Positions 23,701 to 35,700 of a stretch of DNA of 64,000 nucleotides are shown here, one piece after another. The stretch is taken from assembly GCA_036346375.1 (NCBI GenBank), contig CM070500.1, forward strand, positions 79,340,437 through 79,404,436. Direction: 5' to 3'. The notes under the pieces were generated by a model. That model made no database searches and had not been told where the DNA came from. It saw nothing but the letters and a program-made list of their open reading frames with translations. The position numbers and the translations under genes were made by a program. The stretch's first letter is position 1; every line of letters begins with the position of its first letter. The DNA is from Guadua angustifolia (lineage: Eukaryota; Streptophyta; Magnoliopsida; Poales; Poaceae).

Positions 23701-26700
23701 CTGCAAATGTGTTCATCTCCCATACGCCAAAGAATCTATCTTGAGTGTTCAGGAAGTGTTCCAATATGTCGGTAAGTTTTTAGAAGTAAGATCTCTGATT
23801 TAGTAGTACAGACTATTCCCTTGAGATATTGCCTGATTTTTGTGGAAACTACCATTCAGTGTATACAATTATAACTTTCTTCTGCATACATAAGTGTTAT
23901 GATGCAATTGTGTTGCATCTTGTTTGCAAACTGGTGTATGGCAGTCTTTGCATTTCTTCCATGTATGCTAGGGTGGATGAACTACTATCAGCCAACTTTG
24001 GGTAATGCGTGCTTATCCTGGTTATGCCATGTAGGGCTATTCTTTCTTCCTCAGACCCCTAATAAAGACGGTGTTTGCCCTAGTTGTTGTTTATATGTAA
24101 CTTGGGATCACTGAAATTACTGCCCTTATAGATTACAGATCATAGGCAATGTCATAGTATGTCAATAGGGATCCCCTGTCAATATGATATGTACATTGAA
24201 CTACTTGGCCGTGACTTTCACATTGTGTTGCATTATTTATGTTTGTAGAGCACAACATGCTGATATTGGTAGTGAGCTGATAAATCCAACCCCGCTGTTC
24301 GAAATGTTGCACTCCAAATTGCTGCATTGCAAGAAGATTAGCTAGGACATAGTGATGCCACATGACAACAACAGATTGAAAAAAATGGATGAAATGATGA
24401 AAAGAGTAGAGAACATGCTGAAGAAATTAGTTAATATAGCAATCTTTGCAATGTTGCTCCTTCTATATGATGTTCTAGCGAAGTAGCACTGTGTTGTAAC
24501 AAGATTGCAATGCATCTCTATGATTTATGAATGAGAACGGACTTATTGAAAGAAATTAATGTGACAAGTTCCATACATTCCCATTACTTAACATGATCAT
24601 ACAATACTTGATAGGTTTGAGAAATGAAAATGCAAGTGACATACACTCCCATTACTTAACATATCCATACAATACTTGACAAGTTTGACACAAAGGCTAG
24701 TGACATAGTTCCATACAACACAAAGGCTAGTGACATGGTTCTGTACAAGACTGCATTTAGGCAAGTCTTATCCTACTGCTTGTCCCAAAGGCTGGGCTTT
24801 CATGTGGCTCTGCATCAGTTTCAGTAGAGACTGATGGTGGCAGGGAATGTGGTGGGCTTTCTTGTGGCTCTGCATCATTCCTATGCGCTGGTGGTGGACA
24901 GTTCTTTCTTGTCGGTTGCATTTTCTTGTGGCTCTGCATCATTCCTATGCGCTGGTGGTGGTGGACATTGGCCTGCCTGCCGGTCTTTTGCTTATAGGGA
25001 AGTGCAATTTGAAGCCTAACTGGACCTTTGGTCATTGACACTTGTCAGGCATGGTTGGAATGGTACCCTCAGAAGCATTAATGAACCTTTAAACCGAGTA
25101 GAAATCATTGACATATTCTTCCGCATCTGTGCCTCTGAGAGATGTGACGAATGCAAGGGCATGTGGGCAAGGTAGGCCACTCACTTGCCATTGTCTACAT
25201 GTGCATGAATGCTCACCTAAATCAACTATGTGCCTCCAACTATTGCTACCAACCTTGACTTCTACTCTTTTTGTTGTCAGCTCTGCAAACTGTTATTGAG
25301 CATAGTGATCACGCTTCCTCTTCATCCCCTTCAGCCTCTTCATTCTCTTCATCCCATTCATCCCATTTATTCTCCTCATCCTCTACAACTTGGGGACTAG
25401 TTTTTTTCCTACTTCTCCACTTGACATAGAGTACATGTCCTCCTCGTCCACACCCACTTGATCCTCAAGTTCATACTCCTTTTCAGGGCCAGATAAGTTA
25501 CTGCCCAAAGATTGTCTACCATGATTACTGCCTGACGGTTGGCTACTAAGAGCAATTGATGATTGGGTTAGATCCTCAACAGCTGGTGGCACAGGTATCT
25601 GTTGTTTTGGAGATCCAGGTGGGACTGGTTGTGAACTTTTAGCCTCAGCCTGTCAATTACTACTCACAGACACTACCACACGAAATCTCCTTTCACTCAT
25701 ACTCAGTAAACATGCCAACCACATCATCATCGCCATTCAAAACTTGCAAACACTTTCTTATAGAGCTATAATATTTCGCTAGTCGCTACTGCTACTTCAT
25801 GTATGCCCCAAGAATATCTGTCCTTAAGAACTGAAAGAAACCCAATTAAGCTAGACTTACGCTCTACATCCAAATCAAATGACCACGCCCACACATTGCG
25901 ATAGTTATTGCCCGCATAGGTTACGCGATGTGCGGCATACTTCACCTCCAGTGTATACCTTGTATCCATCCTAACCAATAAAACCAACCACGAAAACCAT
26001 CGGAACTTCAACAAACCATGGAAAATCAAGCACATTCGACAAGGGGACTGCAATGACTTACTGTTCCTGGATGACCTCCACGTTGAATTGGCGTACTGCT
26101 CCTCAATCCAAGGTTTTCTGTTCGTTGAACTCAGATTAGGGATGGACTAACCCCAATTGCACGATGGATTGGACGATTTGGGGGATTAGTGATTCAGATG
26201 TGCGGATTCGGGGTGGGGACTAGGGATTCGAGTGTGCGGATTTAGGGGAGGTCGCTCGATGGACATCGCCCGATTTATGGTTTCGGGTTGAGGATTTGGG
26301 GGAAGCCGCGGTCGCTCGATTGGGGACTGATTCGAAGTGGGGACGAAGTGATTCACATAAAACTGAACTTGTGACCCCCACAGCCTGACAAGGGTAAAAT
26401 TGTCCATCTCCATCTACGCCCGCTTCTGGCCCTTCTACTAGTCAACCTGACAGTCAACTGACGGAAATGACAAAAGAAGGACGAAGAACAAAGACTAGTG
26501 GCAAAAATGAAATGGGGAAAAGAGTAGTGGCAGAAGCGAAATTGCACATTTTTTCAGTGGCATCAGCAAAATTTTCCAATAAGAAAATGCTGCAATTCTA
26601 TAAAACAGTAGAGGGGCCTGAATTCACTCATCTGTAGTGCCTTTACAGACAGATTAGTTACTGGATAGGAAGTCAAGGATTTTATGACAGGCCCCAAAAA

Positions 26701-29700
26701 TAGGATTTTATGATTGTACACATACCAAGTGAATGGGCACTAGCAAGTCAGAATTTGAATATCAGGGCACAAGCTAGCATTCAAATTTCATAAAAAAAAA
26801 AAATCTATGAAAAAGGAACAAAAGTAAAGTTCTACCTAGGATAGCCAGATTGCAGTACTGAAATAGAACATACCGGATTATAACACTTCTGCTTGGAAAA
26901 CCCACTATCAACAACATACACCACGCCCTGCACAATATTGAGAGAAATCAGCCGCAGCCAACATGATATTTGCTACCATAGCCAGGCAGTACCTCCAGAG
27001 TCAATGAAGTCTCAGCAATGTTGGTTGATATCACAACTTTTCTTTTCCCTTTTGAAGTAAGAGCAAAAATGAGATCCTATAAAGCCAAAGAACAGATAGT
27101 ATCAACATGAAGTGGTAACAAATCACAACATATTTCACCATATAACTCTAATGAGTGAGGACTACTTACTTGATCTCCCCGCGGAAGGCCGGAGTATAAG
27201 GGCAAAATCAGCAAGTCTGAGAATCAATGCAGTCTGAATGCGTTAGAAATCATAATTTGCTACCGCAAGCAGATAAAGTAATGTGGCAATGACATGGACT
27301 TCCAAGGACCGGACATCCACATCCAAAACAACCTATTTTATCCTTATCTGGAGTCTGGAGGTGACTAGTAAATATTAGCATAGCTTATTTCACTAATCTA
27401 TACAATGCAGAAAAATACCAAAATAGTGTCTTCCAAGATGTTGAATTTCTTCATTTAGCAACTTAACAGCAGCATCTATGTCATCCTGGCCAGTTAAAAA
27501 CACCAAAATATCCCCTGGTGGCTCCTACAGAAATTGATGAGTGAAGATAAAAAAAGCTATTCAATGACTGGGAAGAGTAATTCTTTTCCTTCAAAAAGAG
27601 GAAGAGATTAAATACAAAAGGATAAGAATATGGCAATACACAATACTGCAATACTATAAAGATGAATGCTTGCAGCTCCATATTCGCCTTAGAGACTACA
27701 ACATTATCAAAAGAATAAGAAAACTATGCCTGTTTATCCGGTGGACTATGATCGTATCAGCTTAGTGTTTGCTTTAAACACTTTGTCCAATATCATAAAC
27801 TGATAACTGAAGAGAGACTGACAGAGACCATGATTAGGTAAATATTTCTATAAATGTACCAAATACAAGAGATAATAAGATATTTTCTCAACTTGCTTCC
27901 TCGGTAACTATTTTGATGAATTAAGTGATTATGTCTCTTAATCAACAACAATTGTTTTAATTTTGATGTTTACATTTTTTAATTTTAAATGTCTTTGGAC
28001 AGACATGCATTTTTATGCAGCTCATAAGTATAATTTGAGTTTCAATGCTTACAAGACTGAGCATGTAATTGCACATATAACTTCAGCTAAACCCATAGAG
28101 TAACAACAATTGACCTCCATTCATATAAGCCAGCAGTAGTAAAGCTTATGTAAGATGGAGAACCGTGTCTAAAATCTGAATAAGCTTGACATTTGTTTTA
28201 TCAAAAAAGCACAACAGCCTAAGAGAAGTAAATAATAACTGTTGACACATTACAATGAATCAATGGACCAGATAAATCAAGTGTAATCTAAAGGAAAACA
28301 AAGTACCACCAACAACAACAACAACAAAGCCTTTTAGTCCCAAACAAGTTGGGGTAGGCTAGAGTTGAAACTGTTAAAGTAGACTTGTATACGGTGTTAT
28401 TTGCAATTTTATCTTCCACTGTACATGTATATGTCAGGCCCATTGGCCCATTGAATGAGATTGAGCTGCTATTCTAACATGGTATCAGAGGCCTAGCTAG
28501 GGTTTCCTGTAGCTCCGCCGCCGCCGCCGGTTGTCCTTGCCGGCGACGCCACCGCAGCCTCGCCATACTTCCCCAAGACGGCGCCTCCTCTCTTTCTTCT
28601 CTCTTTCGGCGACGTCTCGCCACTTCATCCATCGTTTTCATCGAAGGCTTGGCGTTCTCCGTCCCCCCTGCCGACGACGCCTCACTTGTTATTGCTCTCT
28701 CATGCATGGCGTGTCTAAGGCCACACAGCAGCTGCTTCATGAGGCGACGCTTCGCTCCTACTCCCGAAGCGGCGGCGCTGCTTATCTCTCTCCAGTCGCC
28801 ATTGCTTTGCTTCCTCCGCCGGCTTCCCTCTCCACCACGGTGTCTCCTCCGTTTCTTTCTCTCCACTGCCGCTTCTCCAACAGGCGCTATGCCCGCCTCC
28901 CTTCCTCTCCAGTGTTCGTAGGCAACAGCAGCTATGCACTGCCCTGAGTATATAGCCAGCCAAAAAAAAAAAGAGTAGAACTACATCGCCTCAAGATCTC
29001 GAGATGGCCATCGCACTCATTCCATGGGACCGATGCCTCTTCCGCCTGTTATGTTTGATGGGACCAACTTCCGGAGTGGTCCACTATGCTCCGGTCTCAC
29101 TTGATAGCCGCGTCTATGGGGTCATCTCACTGAGCTCGCTCGCCCCGCCGCCTCGATTCGACAGATTCACCAAATGGTTGGGCGGATGGCGCTTCTGATC
29201 CCTGCAGATGTTCTAGCAAAGATATGAAAGCGAGACATCGATCAAGATAAGTCGCCGATCTGCAGACTCTCGAGAGCGGCAAAGGATGAGGCTCGTGGTT
29301 ATTGTTTGCCATCTTAAGCAAAGATGAAGGTTGAGCTCACCATGGGTCTAGCTGCTCTTCCTTCTTCGCAGCTGATGTGGGAGCGTCTTGCGAGCTCGAT
29401 TCAAATGAGCAAATGATGCTCTACACCTCTACACCGAGTTGGCGAGCTCTTCATCGCCAGGACTCCACTGTTGATGCCTTCTACCAGCAGATCACTGATG
29501 TGTGGCGTCAGCTTGACTCCTTGGAGCCTCCCTACAGTCCGACCTGTGACTGCTGTGGGCTTCATCGGGACCACAAGAGTGTTGTTCGCCTCTTTGAGTT
29601 CCTTCGCCGCCTTCGACCGGAGTTTGAGCAGCTCCGAGCTCAGCTGCTGGCCCATTCGCCTCGACCGTCCCCGGTTGAGGCGCCACCCCGTCCGTCCGAG

Positions 29701-32700
29701 GAGACTCGTCTTCGTGGCGTTCTATCATCCCCTCGCTTGGCCCCGATCGCTTCCACACCTCCTCCCACGACAGCCTCAGGATCGCTCTCTCCCAAAGACC
29801 TAGAGGCTCCGTTGTTTATGGCGAAAATTGCTGGTGCAATGGTTCGCCAGAATTCATGCAGAAGAAGACAGACACACCATTGAGCAAAGGCAGAGGCGGC
29901 CTCAAGACCGCAAGGGTGGAGGTAGTGGAGCTGTACCTCTCGCCCATCGGACGCCTGCTAATGACCATGCAGATGTGACTCAGCGCCTTGAGCGATGGAG
30001 CGCCACTGGGGCGACACCTTCTCCAGACCGTCTGCTGCCTTCCTTCGTATACAGCTGTTCTGGATTCTTAACTCTGGTGCTTCTTTCCATATGACATCTG
30101 ATCCCACTCACCTTGGCCCACTGAGTTCCTCAGCTATCCCTATGTCTGCCGAATCGGTGATGGTACTTCCTCTCGCTTCTTTGGTGGGGCACTCTTCACA
30201 CTTCTTGTTTTCATGTTCCTTCTGTTTTCCATGTTCCTCGCCTCGATTTACAGCTTATCTCTGCTGGCCAGCTTGCTGACCTTGATTGTCGTATCATTCT
30301 TGAGGCTGACTATTGTTCTATTCAGGATCGTCTCACCGGGACCCTGGTTGGTACTGGCCGTCGGGTCCGTGACTCTCAGCGTCTTTGGGAGCTTGACTGG
30401 CTTCGCCTTCCCTCCGCTTCCGTCACATCCACCTCCAGCAGCCTGGCCGATCGTCGCCTCGATGTCACTGTCCTCGCCACCCCTGCTTCCGCCAGTTTTG
30501 CTCAGTGGCATCATCGTTTAGGTCACATGTGTGGGTCTCGTCTTTCTTTCTTAGTGAGTCGTGGTGTTCTTGGCAAGGTTCTGGTGATACCTCCTCGTCT
30601 CAGATGGGTCAGAAGCTTGGGAAGCGACTCTGCTACCCTATCCCACTAGTGACTCGGTGTCTCTTCAGCCATTTGATTTGGTTTATTCTGATGTATGGGG
30701 CCCGGCTCCCTTCGTTTCGAAAGGGGGTCATCGATATTATATGATCTTTATTGATGATTTCTCTCGTTACACTTGGATCTATCTTCTGACCTCTAGGCAT
30801 CAGGTGTTGTCTGCTTACCAGGCCTTCGTTGCCATGGTCCGCACACAGTTTGACTCGCCTATTCGTGTCTTCCGTGCTGACTCTGCTGGCGAGTACCTAT
30901 CCACCTCTCTTCGTCAAGATCTCCTTGAGCAGGTACCCTTCCTCAAGACTTTTATCAAGGTGCTCACGCCGTAATGGTGTCTCGAGCGTAAGCATCGCCA
31001 CCTTCTTGAGACCGCCGAGCGATGATGTCGTTTTCCTCTGTTCGCCCACACTGGCCGAGGTCGCTCTCATCATTGCTCACCTTGTGAACCTCCGGTCTTC
31101 TCATCGCTCTTCGTGGTGCCACCTGCTGAGCGCCTCTCTTTGGCCGGCCTCCTCAAGACAAATACCTTCGTATGCGTTGGTGTGTTGTCTTTGTACTACT
31201 TCAGCCCCGTGAGCGGACGAAGCTCACTGCTCAGTCTGTTGAGTGCGTCTTTCTTGGCTACGATGCTGAGCGCAAGGGTTATCGCTGTTGGGACCCTGTG
31301 GCTCACAGGATCCGGGTCTCTCGAGACGTCACCTTTGATGAGTCTCGCTCTTTCTTCACTCGTGATCCTTCCTCTAGTCCGCACTCTACTTCTGATTCGC
31401 TCTCTTTCCTCACTCTACCTTATGCTTCCTTCTGTCCACCATCGCCCTCTCCTCCGTCCCTGCCTTTATCTCCATCCTCGCCACCATCACCCTCACCTTC
31501 CATTCCAGTTCCTTCGTCCGCTGCTCCCCCCTCTCCCTCACCACCTCAGCAGCCTTCTTTTGCCTTTCCGCCTCCTCCTATCCGTTTCCACTACACTCGT
31601 CGTCCACCTCCTCCCGGTTCCTCCTCCCTCCTAGGTCCTGCTCCAACTTCAGAGTCTTCTCCCTCTTTAGAGCCCTCTCCGTCTGCTCCTACTTCAGAGC
31701 GTACCTCTCCTGCTCCCTCACCGCGGTATGCTCTTCGTGATCGGAGTTTGATTCCTCGTCCCAATCGCTACGGTTTCGTTGCTCCTGCTATCGTCTCCTC
31801 TGAGCCTACTTCCTATCGCGATGTCATTACTCATCCCGAGTGGCGTCACTATAGCTAAGGAGCTTGTCGCTCTAGAGAGCACCAAAGACTTGGGACCTTG
31901 CACCTCTTCCTCCTTCGCACACTCTATCACGCAAGTGGGTCTATAAGATCAAGACTCGCTCTGATGGCTCTATTGAGCGCTATAAGGCGCGTCTCGTTGC
32001 ACGTGGCTTCCAGCAGGAGTATGGGCGTGACTATGAGGAGACCTTCGCTCCTGTTGCTCACCGGACCACTGTGCACAAACTTGTGGCAGTTGCTTCTGTT
32101 CGCCGGTGGACCATCTCCCAGCTTGATGTGAAGAATGCTTTTCTTCACGGTGAGCTACGTGAGGAGGTCTACATGCACCCACCTCCTGGCTATTCTGTGC
32201 CAGATGGCCACGTGTGTCGCCTTCGTCGTTCTCTCTATGGGCTCAAGCAAGCCCCTGCTTGGTTTGAGCGTTCACCTGTTGTCACCATCTTTGGTTTTGT
32301 TGCTAGTGAGCACGGCCCTGCTCTCTTCGTTCACACTTCTCCTCGTTGTCGTACTCTTCTTCTTCTCTACGTGGATGACATGCTCATCACTGGTGATGAT
32401 CCTCAGTACGTTGCCTTTGTAAAGGCGCGTCTCAGTGAGCAATTTCAGATGTCTGATTTGGGTCCTCTTAGGTACTTTCTTGGGATTGAGGTCACTTCCA
32501 CGCCTGAGGGCTACTACCTCTCCCAAATGAAGTACATTCAGATCTCCTTGCTCGCATGTCTCACCGATCAACAGATTGTTGCCACTCCTATGGAGCTTCA
32601 TCTTCACTTCGTCCCCATCGACGGTACTCTCTCGAGGATCCTACTGCCACCGCCACCTAGTTGGGAGTCTTGTTTACCTTGGCATTACTCGTCCGACATC

Positions 32701-35700
32701 TCCCATGTCTGTTCACATCCCGAGCCGCTTTATGCAGACTTACTACTCGATATACACTCACACCACCTCCTTCGAGTCTTGCAGATCTTCGTGGTACCAT
32801 TGATCGCCGTCTGTTTTTCTCTTGCTCCAAATTTCTTTGCGCCTCGTGCCTATTCAGATGCTTCTTGGGCTAGTGATTCCTCCGATCGTAAGTCTCTATC
32901 TCGCTTATTGTGTCTTCCTTGGTTCTTCTCGATTGCTCGAAGACCAAGAAGCAGATCGCAGCTTTATCGCCCAAGATCGAGGCCGAGTTGCAGCGCTTGC
33001 CTCTGGATTACCGAGGTGACTTGGTTACTGGTGGCTCTGGTAGATTTTGGTGTCACTGTCTCTACCCTCACGACAGCTTGTTCTCACAAGATCTGCAGAC
33101 GATCAAGATTGCTTGAGATCCGGTGAAGCATGAGCTCACCAAGCACATTGGTGTTGATGCTTCCTATGTCCGCCTCAGTGCAAAGAACAGTGGTTGCCCT
33201 TCAAGATGTGCCCTCCGAGGTTCAGATCATGGATTTCTTCACCAAGGCACAAACTAAGGCGCAAAGATGATCTCATCTCTCCAAACTCAATGTTGTGGAT
33301 CCACCTTGAGTTTGAGGGTGTTAAAGTAGACTTGTATAGGGTGTTATTTGCAATTTTATCTTCCACTGTACATGTATATGTCAAGCCCATTGGCCCATTG
33401 AATGAGATTGAGCTGCTATTCTAACAGAAACCAAAGTACCAAATGATCAAAAGTATCCTAAGAAGCCTAATAACCAACATGACATCTACTGTTTTTCAGA
33501 CAGCAAAAAACAACTAACCTTTTCATGAATAAGAAGAACAGTATTCACAGCAGCTTGCAAGTAGTCTGAAACAGGTTCTTCAACATAACAAATTTCTACA
33601 GTGTACCCTTTACCCTGTAGAACCAAATTATAATTGAATTATACTTTCTTCAATAAGGAGAGACCTCTATGTGTATTTCACCTCAAAAGGAAAACATACT
33701 TCAACAGAAAGTATAGCAGGTTCTGAGTTAGGCAAATGATCAGCACACTCAAGCAAGGAATTCTTCCGCCTGTACGTGAAAAAAAAAAGATGAAAGAAAA
33801 TTCAAATATCAGGCATGCCACGCAATTAGATTGCATACACTAGTGCATATCATGTTTAAGCAACAGACACCGGTGCATGTATCAGAGTTTAAAAAATTTG
33901 CATCCTCATGAGGTTGACAGAAAGAGCTATTTGTGCATTTACTGTGGCAAGGCTTTTAACTTGTTCTTGAAAAGAAACTACCTGTGAAGGGTGGCACCTA
34001 CATGAGATTTATTGGTGTCAGTATGCTTAGATTTACGTCATGTGATAAGGTTACCTAGAATTGGGAATAATTTAGTACCACAGCAGTTATTGAGGAAGCT
34101 ATCTTACAAGTCTCACTGTATTTCATAGGCAATTGTGCTTCTTCATGCAGACCATCTATGTGACTAAATTGCTTTCAAGAGGATTTCCTGCTAGCCGAAA
34201 TGCACTTATTTTACTTGCTAAAGTTTTAAACAAAAAGCTACAATACGAAGTGCAAAGATGAAAGGATATGAAACTAGTTCTTACTAGATAGGGAATGACC
34301 TAATGTTGAAAAAGGTTGACATTGATCTTGCTTCAATTGTTGCAGAGGAAATGATTAGACGCAACTCGGGCCGACGGCGTTGAATCTGGTTTATTCATGT
34401 AAAGATACATGCACAGTGGCAAACAAGATATTATTCACAGATGACAAGAAGAGAAATCAGACTTGCTTATTCAAAAGATGCAAACCTTTTTCAAGAGTCC
34501 CAGCAACATGTCAGTTGAAATGGATCTTTCATGAGCTTCATCTACCATAATTACACTAATAAAATAGAAAATTGTGGCTTGATGTCTGAATCAAAGAAAC
34601 CAGTATGGAACCCTCCAAGACGACAAATTAGATAATTTAGCAATGCATTTTCTTTCACTAGAAAAGGAGTTTTTATCCATTATGAATATAAGCCAGAGTA
34701 TAATCAGGATAAAGAGGGCCCCTTATATAATTGGATCAAGCATGGCTGAGTAATCATGACAAAGAGACAGGTAACAATTTGGACTTCCGGCTTACAGTCA
34801 TAGCAATATTGAGGGTAATAAGCTGGTACCTATATTTGGTCAAAAGAGGATCTTCCATCATTTCTCTAATCAGTACCCCATCTGTGAGAAATTTGATCAT
34901 GGTCATTCCCTGTCAAAACAGGTAGGGCATAAGCAGAGTAATAGGGCAAGAAAACCGTATGTTCCACTTTGGTACCCAAATTTGTGTGATGTTTATTTTA
35001 TCTTAATGGCGTAACAAAGCAAGAAAGGAAAACTATAGACATACTACCATGTTTCGTATAGCAGAATTCAGGAGAAAAAAAAAACTGTACAGGCAGGAAA
35101 ACTTGATCATACCGGGTTTGTTTGATCTTCAAATCGGATTGTATAACCAACTTCCTCGCCAAGTTTCACACCTACTTCTTCAGCTACTCTTGATGCGACT
35201 GTCTGTTCAAATAACTAAGATGAGTTGAATTTACTCAAAAGGCAACGATCACAAGAAAGAAAAAAAAGGAGAGGCATATACAAATGTAGTCTAAGAATAG
35301 AAAAGACCTTCGAACAGGAACATTAAGGCAAGAAAGCAGTTTGTGAGAGCAGTAAAACTTATACCTAGCTACAATCCTTTAGTCAGTAAGGATACAATTT
35401 TATCCACTGAGCCGCTGACTGCTCTATAATAGGATGTGAGAAATCACTATAGGAAAACAATAATAAGTTTTCAGCAGAATGCATTCCAATGCTGTATTCT
35501 ACATATAGTAGTTCTCCAATGGACATCATTTTGCCTGGATATAGCCCAACGTTGAAATACTATTTAGTATATACATGTTTGAGGTAAAACAACCATGATG
35601 GTAAAAGTTTCAGACTTTCAGCACTAAAATATTTATCCAAGCACACAAGCACCTACCATGACTTTAAATATATTTTTTACTAGTATTATGTTTGATGAGT

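Larger units (their letters stand above)
23195..26577. mobile_element. Two-gene Mutator-like element (MULE) in intron 13
   Basis: Terminal inverted repeats of about 150 bp start GGGAAAATTTTGCTG (left) and, read from the right end, GGAAAATTTTGCTGATG. Both contain GCCACTACTCTTTTCC and CAGTTGAC. The element lies between exact copies of the 10-bp direct repeat AATAAGAAAA (23185-23194 and 26578-26587), matching Mutator-type insertion. It carries a plus-strand GRF-finger gene next to the left TIR and a minus-strand mudrA-like gene next to the right TIR, so the two converge, as in maize MuDR. Both are broken. It lies within intron 13 of the helicase gene. Confidence 0.82.
28372..33426 (+). mobile_element. 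Ty1/copia retrotransposon with 108-bp LTRs, in intron 9 of the helicase gene
   Basis: A complete 5055-bp element with identical-length LTRs (28372-28479 and 33319-33426), a methionine-tRNA primer site directly after the 5' LTR, and a purine tract (TTGAGTTTGAGGG) before the 3' LTR. Target duplication GAAAC is exact (28367-28371 and 33427-33431). LTRs differ at 2 of 108 positions. The domain order gag, integrase, RT, RNase H on the plus strand marks Ty1/copia. It lies antisense to the helicase. The coding region is badly frameshifted. Confidence 0.95.

Noticed and set aside
28474..28963. Open frames on both strands rich in Arg, Ser and Pro
   Set aside because: This is the untranslated leader between the copia primer site and gag, with codon-like composition only.
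31113..31634. 173-residue Leu/Ser/Pro frame with membrane-like stretches
   Set aside because: It is an out-of-frame shadow of the copia integrase-RT linker, which is rich in TCT/CCT codons.
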